Assembly (NCBI GenBank): GCA_900318665.1
Contig: ONLQ01000036.1
Location: 1 to 35,117 of the forward strand
Direction of reading: 5' to 3'
DNA length: 35,117 nt
Source: an uncultured Bacteroidales bacterium
GTDB taxonomy: Bacteria; Bacteroidota; Bacteroidia; Bacteroidales; P3
Positions within the stretch are counted from its first letter, which is position 1. Each line of letters begins with the position of its first letter. This document shows positions 15,738-23,890 of this stretch, piece by piece. A program made the translations under genes and the position numbers. The notes under the pieces are model-generated. The model worked only from the letters and a program-made list of their open reading frames with translations, ran no database searches and was not told where the DNA came from.

Positions 15738-17741
15738 TTATAAGACAATGTTGACAATCTTTTTAGGCACGAAGATGACCTTCTTGGGGGTGGCGTTGCC
15801 GAGCCATTTCTGTCCTTCGGGCATAGCCTTGATGGCTGCCAAGGCATCGTCGGCTCCTGCCGTAGCGGGCAGACTGATGGTGAAACGCATCTTGCCGTTG
15901 AACGACACAGGATAGGTGAACGAATCTTCCACAAGGCACGACTCGTCGCATTTCGGCCATTCGGCATCGCACACGCTGTCGCTATGGCCCAACTGATGCC
16001 ACAGTTCCTCGGCAATGTGAGGTGCAAAGGGAGCAATGAGAACTACCAGCGGCTCCAACACGGCGCGGTTGGTGCAGCCTGCGGCGGTAAGGTCGTTACA
16101 GCACACCATGAAGGCCGACACCGATGTGTTGAACGAGAAACGCTCTATGTCGTCGGTGATTTTCTTAATGGTCTGATGCAGTATTTTGAGTTCAGCCTTG
16201 GTCGGAGCGGCTTGCTCATCCTTACTATTCTCAAAGAGTTTCCAAAATTTCTTCAAAAAGCGGAACACACCCTCTATGCCGTTGGTGTCCCATGGCTTGG
16301 CCTGCTCCACAGGTCCGAGAAACATCTCGTACAGTCTCAGCGTGTCGGCGCCATAGCGTTCCACGAGGTCGTCGGGGTTCTGCACGTTGTACATTGACTT
16401 CGACATCTTCTCCACTTCCCAGCCGCACACATATTTGCCGTCCTCCAGTTCAAAACGGGCATTGGCAAACTCGGGACGCCACTGACGGAACTTCTCTATG
16501 TCCAGAACGTCGTTGTCCACAATGTTGATATCCACGTGTATGGGGTCGGTCTTGGCCTCGCGGCCTTCGATGTTCTTCGAGATGAAGAGATTGTTGTCCT
16601 CCTTGCTGCGATACACAAAGTTCGAGCGGCCCTGAATCATACCTTGGTTGATGAGTTTCTGGAACGGCTCAGGCTTCACAGCCATACCAATGTCAAACAA
16701 AAACTTGTTCCAGAATCGGGCATAGATAAGGTGGCCCGTACCATGCTCGGCACCGCCGATATAGAGGTCAACATTCTGCCAGTAGTTCACCGCCTGCGAC
16801 GAGAAATAGGCCTCGTCGTTGCGCGGGTCCATATAGCGCAGATAGTAGCCGCTGGAACCTGCAAAGCCCGGCATGGTGCTCAGTTCGAGCGGAAACACCG
16901 ACACGTTGTCTATCTTCGATGTCTCAACCACCTGGCGGTTCTTCTCGTCCCATGCCCAGCAGGTGGCGTGACCCAGTGGAGGCTCGCCAGTGGCGGTGGG
17001 CTTAAAGTCGCTCACCTCGGGCAACTGCAACGGCAGACACTCTTCGGGCAGAGTATAGGGGATATTGTTTTTATAGTAAATCGGGAACGGCTCGCCCCAG
17101 TAGCGCTGACGGCTGAAGATGGCGTCGCGCAAACGGTAGTTCACCGTGCGATGGCCTATGCCCATCTCGTCAACCTTCTTTATCACGGCGCGCATAGCGT
17201 CCTTCACCTTCATGCCAGTGATAAATCCGCTGTTGACGCTCACGCCCACCTTGCTGTCCAGACTCTCGGTCCATGTCGATGGGTCGCTAACCTCAGCCTC
17301 CGACGGAGCCACAACCTGGCGTATAGGCAGATTGAAATGACGTGCGAAAGCAAAGTCGCGGCTGTCGTGCGCAGGCACCGCCATGATAGCGCCAGTGCCA
17401 TAGCCCGCCAACACATATTCACTTATATATATAGGTATGCGCTCGTTGGTGAGAGGGTTGATGGCGTAGGCTCCGGAGAACACGCCGCTCACCTTCTTCA
17501 CCTCGGCCTGACGCTCACGCTCCGAACGGTTCTTGGCCCATGCCACATATTCCATCACCTCTTTGCGCTTGTCGTCGGTCACTATGCTCTCTATCATCTC
17601 ATGCTCTGGGCACAGCACCATGAACGTCACGCCAAAGATAGTGTCGGGACGCGTGGTGAAAATCTCGAAATTCATGCCCTCGTGGTCGGCCACAGGGAAC
17701 CATACGGCGGCACCCTCGCTACGACCTATCCAGTTGCGCTG
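15738..17741 (-). CDS. leuS: Leucyl-tRNA synthetase, C-terminal fragment of a disrupted gene
   Basis: This frame encodes the larger part of LeuRS. It picks up at [10 protein letters not shown] (codon 17741-17739), continues into the CP1 editing domain ([23 protein letters not shown]), and then the catalytic domain with KMSKS (in WEVEKMSKS). It ends with the anticodon-binding and C-terminal domains. A TGA lies immediately upstream in frame at 17742-17744, so this part has no natural start; the first possible one is a GTG at 17693 that would begin inside the editing domain. The N-terminal part lies upstream in another frame. Together the pieces make about 925 residues, close to the usual Bacteroidales LeuRS length once about a dozen missing residues are allowed for. 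Confidence 0.85.
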   Translation of the reverse strand, partial: QRNWIGRSEGAAVWFPVADHEGMNFEIFTTRPDTIFGVTFMVLCPEHEMIESIVTDDKRKEVMEYVAWAKNRSERERQAEVKKVSGVFSGAYAINPLTNERIPIYISEYVLAGYGTGAIMAVPAHDSRDFAFARHFNLPIRQVVAPSEAEVSDPSTWTESLDSKVGVSVNSGFITGMKVKDAMRAVIKKVDEMGIGHRTVNYRLRDAIFSRQRYWGEPFPIYYKNNIPYTLPEECLPLQLPEVSDFKPTATGEPPLGHATCWAWDEKNRQVVETSKIDNVSVFPLELSTMPGFAGSSGYYLRYMDPRNDEAYFSSQAVNYWQNVDLYIGGAEHGTGHLIYARFWNKFLFDIGMAVKPEPFQKLINQGMIQGRSNFVYRSKEDNNLFISKNIEGREAKTDPIHVDINIVDNDVLDIEKFRQWRPEFANARFELEDGKYVCGWEVEKMSKSMYNVQNPDDLVERYGADTLRLYEMFLGPVEQAKPWDTNGIEGVFRFLKKFWKLFENSKDEQAAPTKAELKILHQTIKKITDDIERFSFNTSVSAFMVCCNDLTAAGCTNRAVLEPLVVLIAPFAPHIAEELWHQLGHSDSVCDAEWPKCDESCLVEDSFTYPVSFNGKMRFTISLPATAGADDALAAIKAMPEGQKWLGNATPKKVIFVPKKIVNIVL

Positions 17742-18499
17742 TCAAGTCCGTCAACCAATCGCTGTGCGTAGGCAGTGATGCGGAGCGACCACTGGCGCAT
17801 TAGTTTGCGCTCTACGGGATAGCCTCCACGCACCGAGACGCCGTTCACCACTTCGTCGTTGGCAAGCACCGTACCCAACTGCGGGCACCAGTTCACAGGG
17901 ATGTCGGCCAAATAAGCAAGACGATAGTTCATCAGATACTCCTGGCGTTCAGCCTCGCTCATCGTGCTCCACGACTTTGTCAGACCCTCAGTCCATTCGC
18001 CAGCCTCAATCCTCTTCACCAGTTCGACAATGGGACGAGCCTTGTCGAGGGTGGTATCATAATAGTGGTTGAACAACTGAATGAAAGTCCACTGCGTCCA
18101 TTTGTAATATTGCGGGTCGCAGGTGCGCACCTCGCGGTCCCAGTCATAGCAGAAACCAATCTTGTCTAACTGCTCGCGATAGCGTGCGATATTCTTCTCC
18201 GTAGTGATAGCGGGATGCTGACCGGTCTGTATGGCATACTGCTCGGCGGGCAGACCGTAGGCATCATAGCCCATTGGGTGAAGCACATTGTAGCCACGCA
18301 GACGCTTGTAACGCGCATATATGTCGCTGGCAATATAGCCCAGCGGATGGCCCACATGCAGACCCGCACCCGAAGGATAGGGAAACATATCAAGCACATA
18401 ATAGTGAGGACGTTCGCACTCGTTTTTAACGTGATAGATACCCTTCTCGCGCCAGTAGTTCTGCCAGCGGGGCTCTAATTCTCTAAAATTATATTCCAT
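17726..18499 (-). CDS. leuS: Leucyl-tRNA synthetase, N-terminal fragment of a disrupted gene
   Basis: The start of Leu[18 protein letters not shown], then the class I HIGH-like motif HVGH at residues 48-51 within [17 protein letters not shown]. Family sequence continues to [11 protein letters not shown], just before the editing domain. There the frame is lost: four out-of-frame residues follow and the frame ends at TAG (17726-17728). Family members carry about a dozen more residues (of the kind ...DWxxSLKxxQRNW) before QRNWIGR, which here appears in the next frame directly after GLD. This looks like a deletion of 3n+1 bases near 17741-17745. Charging tRNA-Leu is essential, so an assembly or sequencing error is the leading explanation. 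Confidence 0.85.
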   Translation of the reverse strand: MEYNFRELEPRWQNYWREKGIYHVKNECERPHYYVLDMFPYPSGAGLHVGHPLGYIASDIYARYKRLRGYNVLHPMGYDAYGLPAEQYAIQTGQHPAITTEKNIARYREQLDKIGFCYDWDREVRTCDPQYYKWTQWTFIQLFNHYYDTTLDKARPIVELVKRIEAGEWTEGLTKSWSTMSEAERQEYLMNYRLAYLADIPVNWCPQLGTVLANDEVVNGVSVRGGYPVERKLMRQWSLRITAYAQRLVDGLDSATG

Positions 18500-18649
18500 C
18501 TTTATATTATGGTGTTTATTTAAGTACGCGGTTATAACTATTCTTTGCCATTATGCGACAATAAAGCAACGGCGCAACCTGCGGAACACACTCCTAAACA
18601 GTTATGCGACAATCGTTTGCCCAATAGTTATGTTTCATAATGCAAAAGT

Positions 18650-18657
18650 CAAAGATA
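18650..18657 (-). promoter_or_regulatory. Bacteroidota -7 promoter box for leuS and downstream genes
   Basis: On the minus strand the bases read TATCTTTG, an exact match to TAnnTTTG. It is about 150 bases upstream of the leuS ATG; a weak -33 match (CTTG) lies about 18 bases further upstream. It is the only clear promoter before the long minus-strand block. Confidence 0.6.
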
Positions 18658-18731
18658 CATTTTTTTGCCGAATATCAAGAAGATAAACACACCCGCCATT
18701 TCTCATAACCGTCACTATCCCGCAAACAGCA

Positions 18732-18771
18732 TAAAAAGAAAGAGGATGTCCACCTTTCGTGTGGCATCCTC
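18732..18771 (-). terminator. Rho-independent terminator after the first FISUMP-like gene
   Basis: On the minus strand GAGGATGCCAC pairs with GTGGACATCCTC (one bulged A) around a seven-base loop ACGAAAG, followed by TTTCTTTTT. It lies about 25 bases past the stop codon at 18796. Confidence 0.85.
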
Positions 18772-18795
18772 GTTCTTTATATTCTTTGCCAAAAA

Positions 18796-19809
18796 CTATT
18801 CGGCACGCACCAGTCTGACAGCAAAAGCGTCGAAACGTCCGCTGGTGCCGTTAGCACCAACATAACCATCGCCAAAGGCCAAGCGGAAAGCATAGTCCTG
18901 GTTTTCGTGTGTCGAAGACCAATAGTATCCGTCATTGTCAGAGCCATTAGTCGAAGTGCCTACACGATAACCAGCGGCAGGCAGAAACACTGCGCCAGAA
19001 GCCTCAAGACTATTCCACTGCTCTTTTGTGAGTGTATAGGCCTTGTATTCTGTGCCAAAGTTGACCACATGTGGTTGAGGCACCTCGCTGGGCATTGAAA
19101 AACTGTCGGGAAAAAGTATCACGCCAGCATGGTCGGCAATAGTAGCCATGCAGTAGCGCATCTCCGTGCTACGCTTATTTAGCACATAGTCCCATTCTTG
19201 GTTTGTCAGCGTGCGCCACAGTCCAGCCTTCTCGCCGCCGTTGCTGATGGCATTGTGCACGCCCCAATCATATTCAACACTCTTGCCCGTGAGGTCGGCA
19301 CTCTTCATATTTGTCGAAGGGCCATAGCCAAAAGCGTTGTGTGTATTTTGCTCATACTGCTCCGTCGAAGTGCTGTAGGGCTGGTAGTGGATGTTCTCCT
19401 TGTCTCCATTGTCATGATAGCCACTCGTGCCCCACACAAAGAGGTCTATCCACCCGCTATAGGTCGGCGACGCCTTGCTGTTGGTCTTGCCAGCATACGA
19501 ATATTGGTTCTTGGCAAAACGCCATAGCCCCGTCGAAGCCTGATATTGCAGATTGCCCATAGAGAAACGCACCTTCTGCTTGTCCGACACCGAGAAAACG
19601 CCAGGCAGTGCGCCATTGTCAATCTGTACCGTGCGAGTCGCGTCATCGGCACCGATGCCAGCTTCGGCCAGTATCTGCTCTATGCTATCCAGACGGTGCA
19701 TAATGGCAGCAATCTGAGCCTCGTAATTGTTTTGAGCATATAGAGTGACAGAAGATGCGACCAAAATCACAACCACCCAAAAAGGCTTTAAGAAAGAATT
19801 GTATTTCAT
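18796..19809 (-). CDS. Secreted FISUMP/DUF1566-like domain protein
   Basis: 337 residues. An N-terminal signal peptide (WVVVILVASSVTLYAQ, cleavage near residue 25) is followed by a short heptad-like segment (IAAIMHRLDSIEQILAEAG). The rest is a C-terminal domain shared with the three larger genes to the right: VRFSMGNLQYQAS...WRFA, GWIDLFVWGTSG, FGYGPSTNM, WRTLTNQEWDYV, GVILFPDSF, GAVFLPAAGYR, YYWSSTH and a terminal VRLVR. This pattern fits the Fibrobacter major paralogous (FISUMP)/DUF1566 group, expected to have a C-type-lectin-like fold at the cell surface or secreted. Unlike the others it lacks the shared N-terminal domain and the CDS modules. The biological ligand is unknown. Confidence 0.8.
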   Translation of the reverse strand: MKYNSFLKPFWVVVILVASSVTLYAQNNYEAQIAAIMHRLDSIEQILAEAGIGADDATRTVQIDNGALPGVFSVSDKQKVRFSMGNLQYQASTGLWRFAKNQYSYAGKTNSKASPTYSGWIDLFVWGTSGYHDNGDKENIHYQPYSTSTEQYEQNTHNAFGYGPSTNMKSADLTGKSVEYDWGVHNAISNGGEKAGLWRTLTNQEWDYVLNKRSTEMRYCMATIADHAGVILFPDSFSMPSEVPQPHVVNFGTEYKAYTLTKEQWNSLEASGAVFLPAAGYRVGTSTNGSDNDGYYWSSTHENQDYAFRLAFGDGYVGANGTSGRFDAFAVRLVRAE

Positions 19810-19847
19810 ATTAAGATATTTATGTTTTTATAAAACCAATGAAAATG

Positions 19848-19855
19848 CAAATGTA
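19848..19855 (-). promoter_or_regulatory. Bacteroidota -7 promoter box for the first FISUMP-like gene
   Basis: On the minus strand TACATTTG followed by CA matches TAnnTTTG, 38 bases upstream of the ATG at 19809. No clear -33 element was found. Confidence 0.6.
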
Positions 19856-19936
19856 CACTTTTTTTATTTAAGACATTGCCCTTTGCGCTATCATTGAATA
19901 AAAAAATGGCTCTGAATTAACTCCTTTGCTCCGAAT

Positions 19937-20016
19937 ATGAGAAAAATGTGTTAGATACAACCTTAAACTATGAGAAAAATGTGTATTTTTGCACCCGCAA
20001 CAATGCGAAAAATGTG
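19937..20016 (+). repeat. Three 14-bp direct repeats at exact 33-bp spacing upstream of the ATPase
   Basis: ATGAGAAAAATGTG occurs at 19937 and 19970, and ATGCGAAAAATGTG at 20003, each 33 bases from the next. The spacers between copies are unrelated, so this is not a simple tandem duplication. The promoter -7 box (19984-19991) falls between copies two and three, and the ATG is 10 bases after copy three. The layout suggests an operator bound by a multimeric protein, possibly the ATPase itself. Confidence 0.8.
19984..19991 (+). promoter_or_regulatory. Bacteroidota -7 promoter box for the DUF4143 ATPase
   Basis: TATTTTTG followed by CA matches TAnnTTTG, 35 bases before the ATG at 20027. It is embedded in the 33-bp iterated motif, so binding there would be expected to affect initiation. 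Confidence 0.65.
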
Positions 20017-20026
20017 ATACATCAAT

Positions 20027-21358
20027 ATGAAACGAAAGATTGACAATTATTTGCAGCAATGGCGCTTTGGCAAAGACAAGAAGCCCCTATTGATAGGAGG
20101 TGCACGACAGGTAGGCAAAACCTATTCCATACGCCAGTTTGGGAAATGCTATGATACTTTTATTGAAATCAATTTTGTTACCCATCCAGCCTATAAGAGT
20201 ATCTTCGTTGATGGCTACGATGTGGACGGCATTGTGAAACAGATTACCTTCATCAATCCCAATGCAAAGTTTGTTCCAGACAACACTCTCATTTTTTTCG
20301 ACGAGTTGCAGGAATACCCCGACTGTGCCACTTCGCTAAAATTCTTTAAAGAAGATGGACGTTACGATGTGATATGTTCTGGCTCAATGATGGGTCTAAA
20401 CTATAGAGACATAACCTCCAACAGCGTTGGCTATAAAAACGAAGTAACGATGTATTCTTTAGATTTTGAGGAATATCTTTGGGCGTTGGGGTTCGATGAG
20501 AATGTGGCAGAAAACCTATTGGAGCACATGGTGAATATACGTCCATTCAACGAATTGGAGATAAAACGCTTGGAAGGACTCTTTCTCGACTATGCGACAA
20601 CAGGAGGAATGCCAGAAATCGTGTCTCATTTTGTCAATAATGGCAATTTTAGCGACATACTTGCCATGCAACGCCAATTGCTATCCGACTACGAAGAGGA
20701 CATCGTTAAATATGCCGTAGGACTAGACAAAGCAAAAATCCGTAGTGTCTATCGTAACATTCCTGTCTTTCTTGCAAAAGAGAACAAAAAGTTCCAGATA
20801 ACAAAATTGGCTCCACACGCCCGTAGTCGTGAATACGCTGGCTGTATTGATTGGTTGCGCGATGCTGGAATTGTGAACGTCTGCCATTGTCTGCATGTGC
20901 CTGAATTGCCGTTGAAAGGCAATTACGAGGAGTCAAAATACAAACTCTACTACCATGATAGCGGTTTGCTGATAGCTTCTCTTGACGATGAGTCAAGCGA
21001 CGACTTGCGCCAGAACCGCAATCTTGGTGTTTATAAAGGTGCCATCTACGAAAACACTGTTGCAGAAGCATTAACTAAACAATGTTACGAACTCTATTAC
21101 TATGCCCGTGAAGATGGTAGATTGGAGATGGATTTCTTTGTGCGCGACAGTCAGACACTGATACCTGTGGAGGTTAAAGCCACCGATGGGGCTACGCCAT
21201 CATTGAACAACCTAATTAAAAGCGATGCCTATCCTGATATTTCATGGGGTGTGAAACTCTGTCGCAACAACATTGGCTACAATGGACGGTTTTATACTAT
21301 CCCTTATTTTTGCACCTTCCTTCTGCGCAAATGGCTGCAACAACGGCAAATAGTTTAA
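20027..21358 (+). CDS. AAA+ ATPase with C-terminal DUF4143 (PD-(D/E)XK-like) domain
   Basis: 443 residues. The N-terminal AAA_14-type ATPase has Walker A GGARQVGKT at 24-32, Walker B LIFFDELQE at 87-95 and a sensor-1 region ICSGSMMG at 115-122. The C-terminal DUF4143 part holds a PD-(D/E)XK-like set: a glutamate in YENTVAEALTK, LEMDFFV and IPVEVKATDG. All key residues appear present. These ATPases are widespread and multicopy in Bacteroidales and anaerobes; their substrate is not established. The gene stands alone between FISUMP-like genes with its own iterated-repeat promoter and a terminator. Confidence 0.88.
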   Translation: MKRKIDNYLQQWRFGKDKKPLLIGGARQVGKTYSIRQFGKCYDTFIEINFVTHPAYKSIFVDGYDVDGIVKQITFINPNAKFVPDNTLIFFDELQEYPDCATSLKFFKEDGRYDVICSGSMMGLNYRDITSNSVGYKNEVTMYSLDFEEYLWALGFDENVAENLLEHMVNIRPFNELEIKRLEGLFLDYATTGGMPEIVSHFVNNGNFSDILAMQRQLLSDYEEDIVKYAVGLDKAKIRSVYRNIPVFLAKENKKFQITKLAPHARSREYAGCIDWLRDAGIVNVCHCLHVPELPLKGNYEESKYKLYYHDSGLLIASLDDESSDDLRQNRNLGVYKGAIYENTVAEALTKQCYELYYYAREDGRLEMDFFVRDSQTLIPVEVKATDGATPSLNNLIKSDAYPDISWGVKLCRNNIGYNGRFYTIPYFCTFLLRKWLQQRQIV

Positions 21359-21374
21359 TTGTGAATGTTTATAG

Positions 21375-21396
21375 GGCGCGCAAGTCCCGTCCGCAT
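21375..21396 (-). repeat. GCGGACG dispersed repeat, copy 1
   Basis: On the minus strand it reads GCGGACGGGACTTGCGCGC, related to the copies at 25828 and 29550-29672. It starts 17 bases after the ATPase stop codon. Confidence 0.6.
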
Positions 21397-21444
21397 AAAA
21401 CAAGGGCGCCACATCAACGCTGAGTGGAACCCTTGTTTTTTTAT
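21397..21444 (+). terminator. Rho-independent terminator after the DUF4143 ATPase
   Basis: AAAACAAGGG (21397-21406) pairs with CCCTTGTTTT (21430-21439) around a 23-base loop that can itself pair (CCAC with GTGG), followed by further T residues. It is A-rich on the left and T-rich on the right, so it may also serve the convergent gene ending at 21462. Confidence 0.75.
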
Positions 21445-21461
21445 TTAAGTATTAATTTTAA

Positions 21462-23300
21462 CTATTGTATATCCTGCACGAGACGGACAGCATGGCCATA
21501 ATAGCGTGCCCTATAGGATTGGACGGTCAATGAGCTGTTTGAAAAAAGTAAATAGTATGCATTTGTTTGTGGAGAAGATGAACTATAAACGGTTGACGAC
21601 CAATAATAGCCAACAGAATTATAATCATACATATATGGGCTATTTTCACGATAACCTGCGGCAGGAAGGAATATGGCTCCTGCTGCTTCCATCTCAGCCC
21701 AGCCCGCCTCAAGAATATTTTTGGTAGAATAATCGCAATTCGTATTGATACAACTGTTAAGGTCAAGACCAGTCGCTGGATGAATATAAACATCAGGAAA
21801 CAGTATCATTCCCTTTACCCCGGCAACCGTGGCGTGGCAATAACGAGCATTGGCTTTGCCACATACTGTTGATGCATTTCGAGTACTAAAAACATATTTC
21901 CATTCGTCAGTAGTCAGTGTACGCCATAGCCCCACCTGATTTCCACCATTTGAAATAGGATTAGATACCCCCCAGTCGCAATCACGACTGCCATCCGTCA
22001 GGTTTCGGCTTTGCATACTGATTGATGGTCCATAGCCATAATAATTGTAAGTGGTACTAATAGAACCAGCCGCATAATCCCATGGTCTAAACCTCTGGTG
22101 ATAGTTGTCTGAAGTGAGTTTATGATTACTTGTCCCCCATCCAAACATATCAATCCAACCGCCGTATGATGGCCCAAGACTTCTGTTGTTACTTAGTGTA
22201 TTTGTTGTACTACTATTGAATACGTTTCCATTACCTTCTGCCACATAGTCATACTGACGTTCCGCAAAGCGCCAGTTGTTATCACTCGCGCGATACTGTA
22301 GATTACCTTTTGAGAACTTTACCTTCTTTCCTGAAGCAACGGTAAACTCGCCTGGCGTTGTTCCCAGCGTGTTTATCTTTAGGAACAATGTATCGGCAGA
22401 AGCACATCCTTGAGGACTATTATATGTGTAAATTTTGGTTCCGCTGGTTGTGTAGGTCGTTCCGTGCCAAGTATATGATCCTGTCGCCGAGATAGACTCT
22501 CTGTTATGTATTCCATTGTTGATGGTTAGGACAAGAACTTCTATGCTGTCGCACCCTCTGCTATTACCTCTGGCTATTATGTTTATGTATGTGCCAGAGC
22601 CTGTATATACATTTTGGTCGGTAGCCCATGTGTAACGCTCACATGCAGCCACCGTGCTGGTCTTTACCGATGCAATACACGGATTGTTGACAAGCGAGTC
22701 CACAATGTGGTCAAGTGCATGGATTAGCGAATCGTGTGGCAGTTTCACCCATGTGGCGCCGCCGGGGTTGTCGCGGCCGCCGGAGAGGTGGATGGTGTCG
22801 TGGCGTATGGTGAGACGCTGCTCCTCACGGTAGTAGTCGGCCGTGTCGGCATGGTCGGCGTTGCCCGCCAAGCCCGCCGTAGGGGCGTGCGCCGCAGTGT
22901 CGGCAAAGAGTGCGTAGGGGACGCTCACTATGGGGTGCGACACGGTGAGGGTGTAGTTGCTGCCGCCCGTGGGGTCGGCCTCCACGGTGGCATAGTAGGG
23001 GCCCAAAGCCCAGTCGATACTGGCAAAATTGCCTGTCACCGCCGTGCCTCGACCGAAGAACACGGTGTAGAGGCCGTTCTGGTTGGTGGTCGGCGTATGG
23101 GTCTCGCTATAGACCACGGGGCCAGTGTTGCTGCCACGGCGGAGGGATATGAGAACGCTGACGTTGCGATTGGACACGAGGCGTCCTGCGGCATCGCGCA
23201 GCACAGACTGCAGTGTTACAGCCTGCGGCGCCTGCGCCTGCAGCACAGAGGCAAAAGGCAGAAACGCCAAGAGAAGCAAAAAGAATAATGTCCTTTTCAT
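21462..23300 (-). CDS. Secreted modular protein: shared N-terminal domain, two CDS modules, FISUMP-like C-terminal domain
   Basis: 612 residues. The signal peptide ends near residue 24 (SVLQAQA). Residues ~25-135 are the family N-terminal domain (VTLQSVLRDAAGRLVSNRNV...VYSETHTPTTNQNGLYTVFFG...PIVSVPYALFAD), widespread at the start of Bacteroidota surface proteins. The middle (~205-315) holds two modules of the CDS type: one with CERYTW and GCDSIEVLVLTIN, one with YTWHGTTYTTSG and GCASADTLFLKIN. The last ~290 residues are the FISUMP-like domain with NLQYRAS, GWIDMFGWGTS, WRTLTTDEW, FLPAAGYR, YYWSSTV and the end GHAVRLVQD. The 5' region is nearly identical to that of the gene at 27534, in opposite orientation. 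The ligand is unknown. Confidence 0.82.
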   Translation of the reverse strand: MKRTLFFLLLLAFLPFASVLQAQAPQAVTLQSVLRDAAGRLVSNRNVSVLISLRRGSNTGPVVYSETHTPTTNQNGLYTVFFGRGTAVTGNFASIDWALGPYYATVEADPTGGSNYTLTVSHPIVSVPYALFADTAAHAPTAGLAGNADHADTADYYREEQRLTIRHDTIHLSGGRDNPGGATWVKLPHDSLIHALDHIVDSLVNNPCIASVKTSTVAACERYTWATDQNVYTGSGTYINIIARGNSRGCDSIEVLVLTINNGIHNRESISATGSYTWHGTTYTTSGTKIYTYNSPQGCASADTLFLKINTLGTTPGEFTVASGKKVKFSKGNLQYRASDNNWRFAERQYDYVAEGNGNVFNSSTTNTLSNNRSLGPSYGGWIDMFGWGTSNHKLTSDNYHQRFRPWDYAAGSISTTYNYYGYGPSISMQSRNLTDGSRDCDWGVSNPISNGGNQVGLWRTLTTDEWKYVFSTRNASTVCGKANARYCHATVAGVKGMILFPDVYIHPATGLDLNSCINTNCDYSTKNILEAGWAEMEAAGAIFLPAAGYRENSPYMYDYNSVGYYWSSTVYSSSSPQTNAYYLLFSNSSLTVQSYRARYYGHAVRLVQDIQ

Positions 23301-23386
23301 AAACTATGGTGTTGTGTGTTGATTATTCATGATAGCCAGCCAAAGAGACAAGACCAAAATCCCGCTACCGATAAGCGGCGCTATGG
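22860..23386 (-). repeat. Left arm of a long inverted repeat (leader and 5' coding part of a FISUMP-like gene)
   Basis: The 83 bases upstream of the ATG at 23300 match those upstream of the ATG at 27534 with one substitution and one single-base indel, in inverted orientation. The similarity continues into roughly the first 130-140 codons at slightly lower identity. The inner limit of the arm is approximate. Confidence 0.75.
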
Positions 23387-23890
23387 GAAGTTTTTTCAGA
23401 TAGTTGTGTAGGCGTTTGAATGATGTTTTGAAAAAAAATCTCAATTAGTATGAGACTATTGGATTGTCTCTTTGTTGGGGGGTATTTATTGCTTTATAGG
23501 TCTATTTTCAAAATGCAATTTATTGCTAATACTAACTAAAAAACAATGTCTTATGTCGTTTGGCATAAGATACGCATCATTAACAAATAGAAAACAAAGG
23601 AAAGGAATTTTCTGAAAAAAAACAAATAAACATTTTCCCTTTAAGAAAACCACATCATTTTTATCATTTGATTTATCCTCTGAAAAGAATCTTATAAAGG
23701 AGGTTTTATAAAAATAGCACTGCATCGATGCGATAGAAAACGATTAACGTCGTAATCATCTTTTTTTTTATTTAGTCCTGATTTTATGAATGTTGCAAGA
23801 TTAAGTACAGATTCTTTCTTCTCCCCATAGCGCCGCTTATGCCGTTTGACGATTATTCCACTAAAAATCAAGTATAAATAACACGACAAT
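23301..23890. other. Divergent intergenic region between two modular FISUMP-like genes
   Basis: A 590-base gap. Its left ~90 bases are the conserved leader of the minus-strand gene and contain the box ATAGCGCCGCTTAT (minus, 23373-23385). Its right end has the same box on the plus strand (23827-23840), 50 bases before the ATG at 23891. Between them is about 440 bases of strongly A/T-rich DNA with long A and T runs and no believable gene; a minus-strand reading frame at 23486-23725 has no recognisable features. Confidence 0.65.
23827..23840 (+). promoter_or_regulatory. Shared upstream box of the modular FISUMP-like genes
   Basis: ATAGCGCCGCTTAT occurs here, at 27449-27462 (+), and in reverse at 23371-23385, each 50-75 bases before the ATG of one of the three large FISUMP-like genes. 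The core AGCG-C-CGCT is an odd palindrome. The sequence around this copy has otherwise diverged, so selection on the box as a regulator site or RNA element is plausible. The first FISUMP gene (18796-19809) lacks it. Confidence 0.5.

Larger units (their letters stand above)
18500..18795. other. Intergenic region upstream of leuS
   Basis: A 296-base gap between leuS and the first FISUMP-like gene, both on the minus strand. It holds the leuS promoter box (18650-18657, minus) and the FISUMP gene's terminator (18732-18771). No convincing open reading frame was seen. Confidence 0.7.

Noticed and set aside
17726-17745. Programmed frameshift in leuS
   Set aside because: No slippery heptamer is seen, and a simple shift would not restore the dozen missing family residues, so a deletion is the better reading.
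16536-17771. A 411-residue plus-strand frame opposite leuS
   Set aside because: It lies opposite clear LeuRS catalytic sequence and shows no recognisable domain.
23486-23725. Small minus-strand gene in the A/T-rich gap
   Set aside because: It has no recognisable domain, lies in low-complexity A/T-rich DNA, and its translation is Phe/Lys-rich as expected from composition alone.
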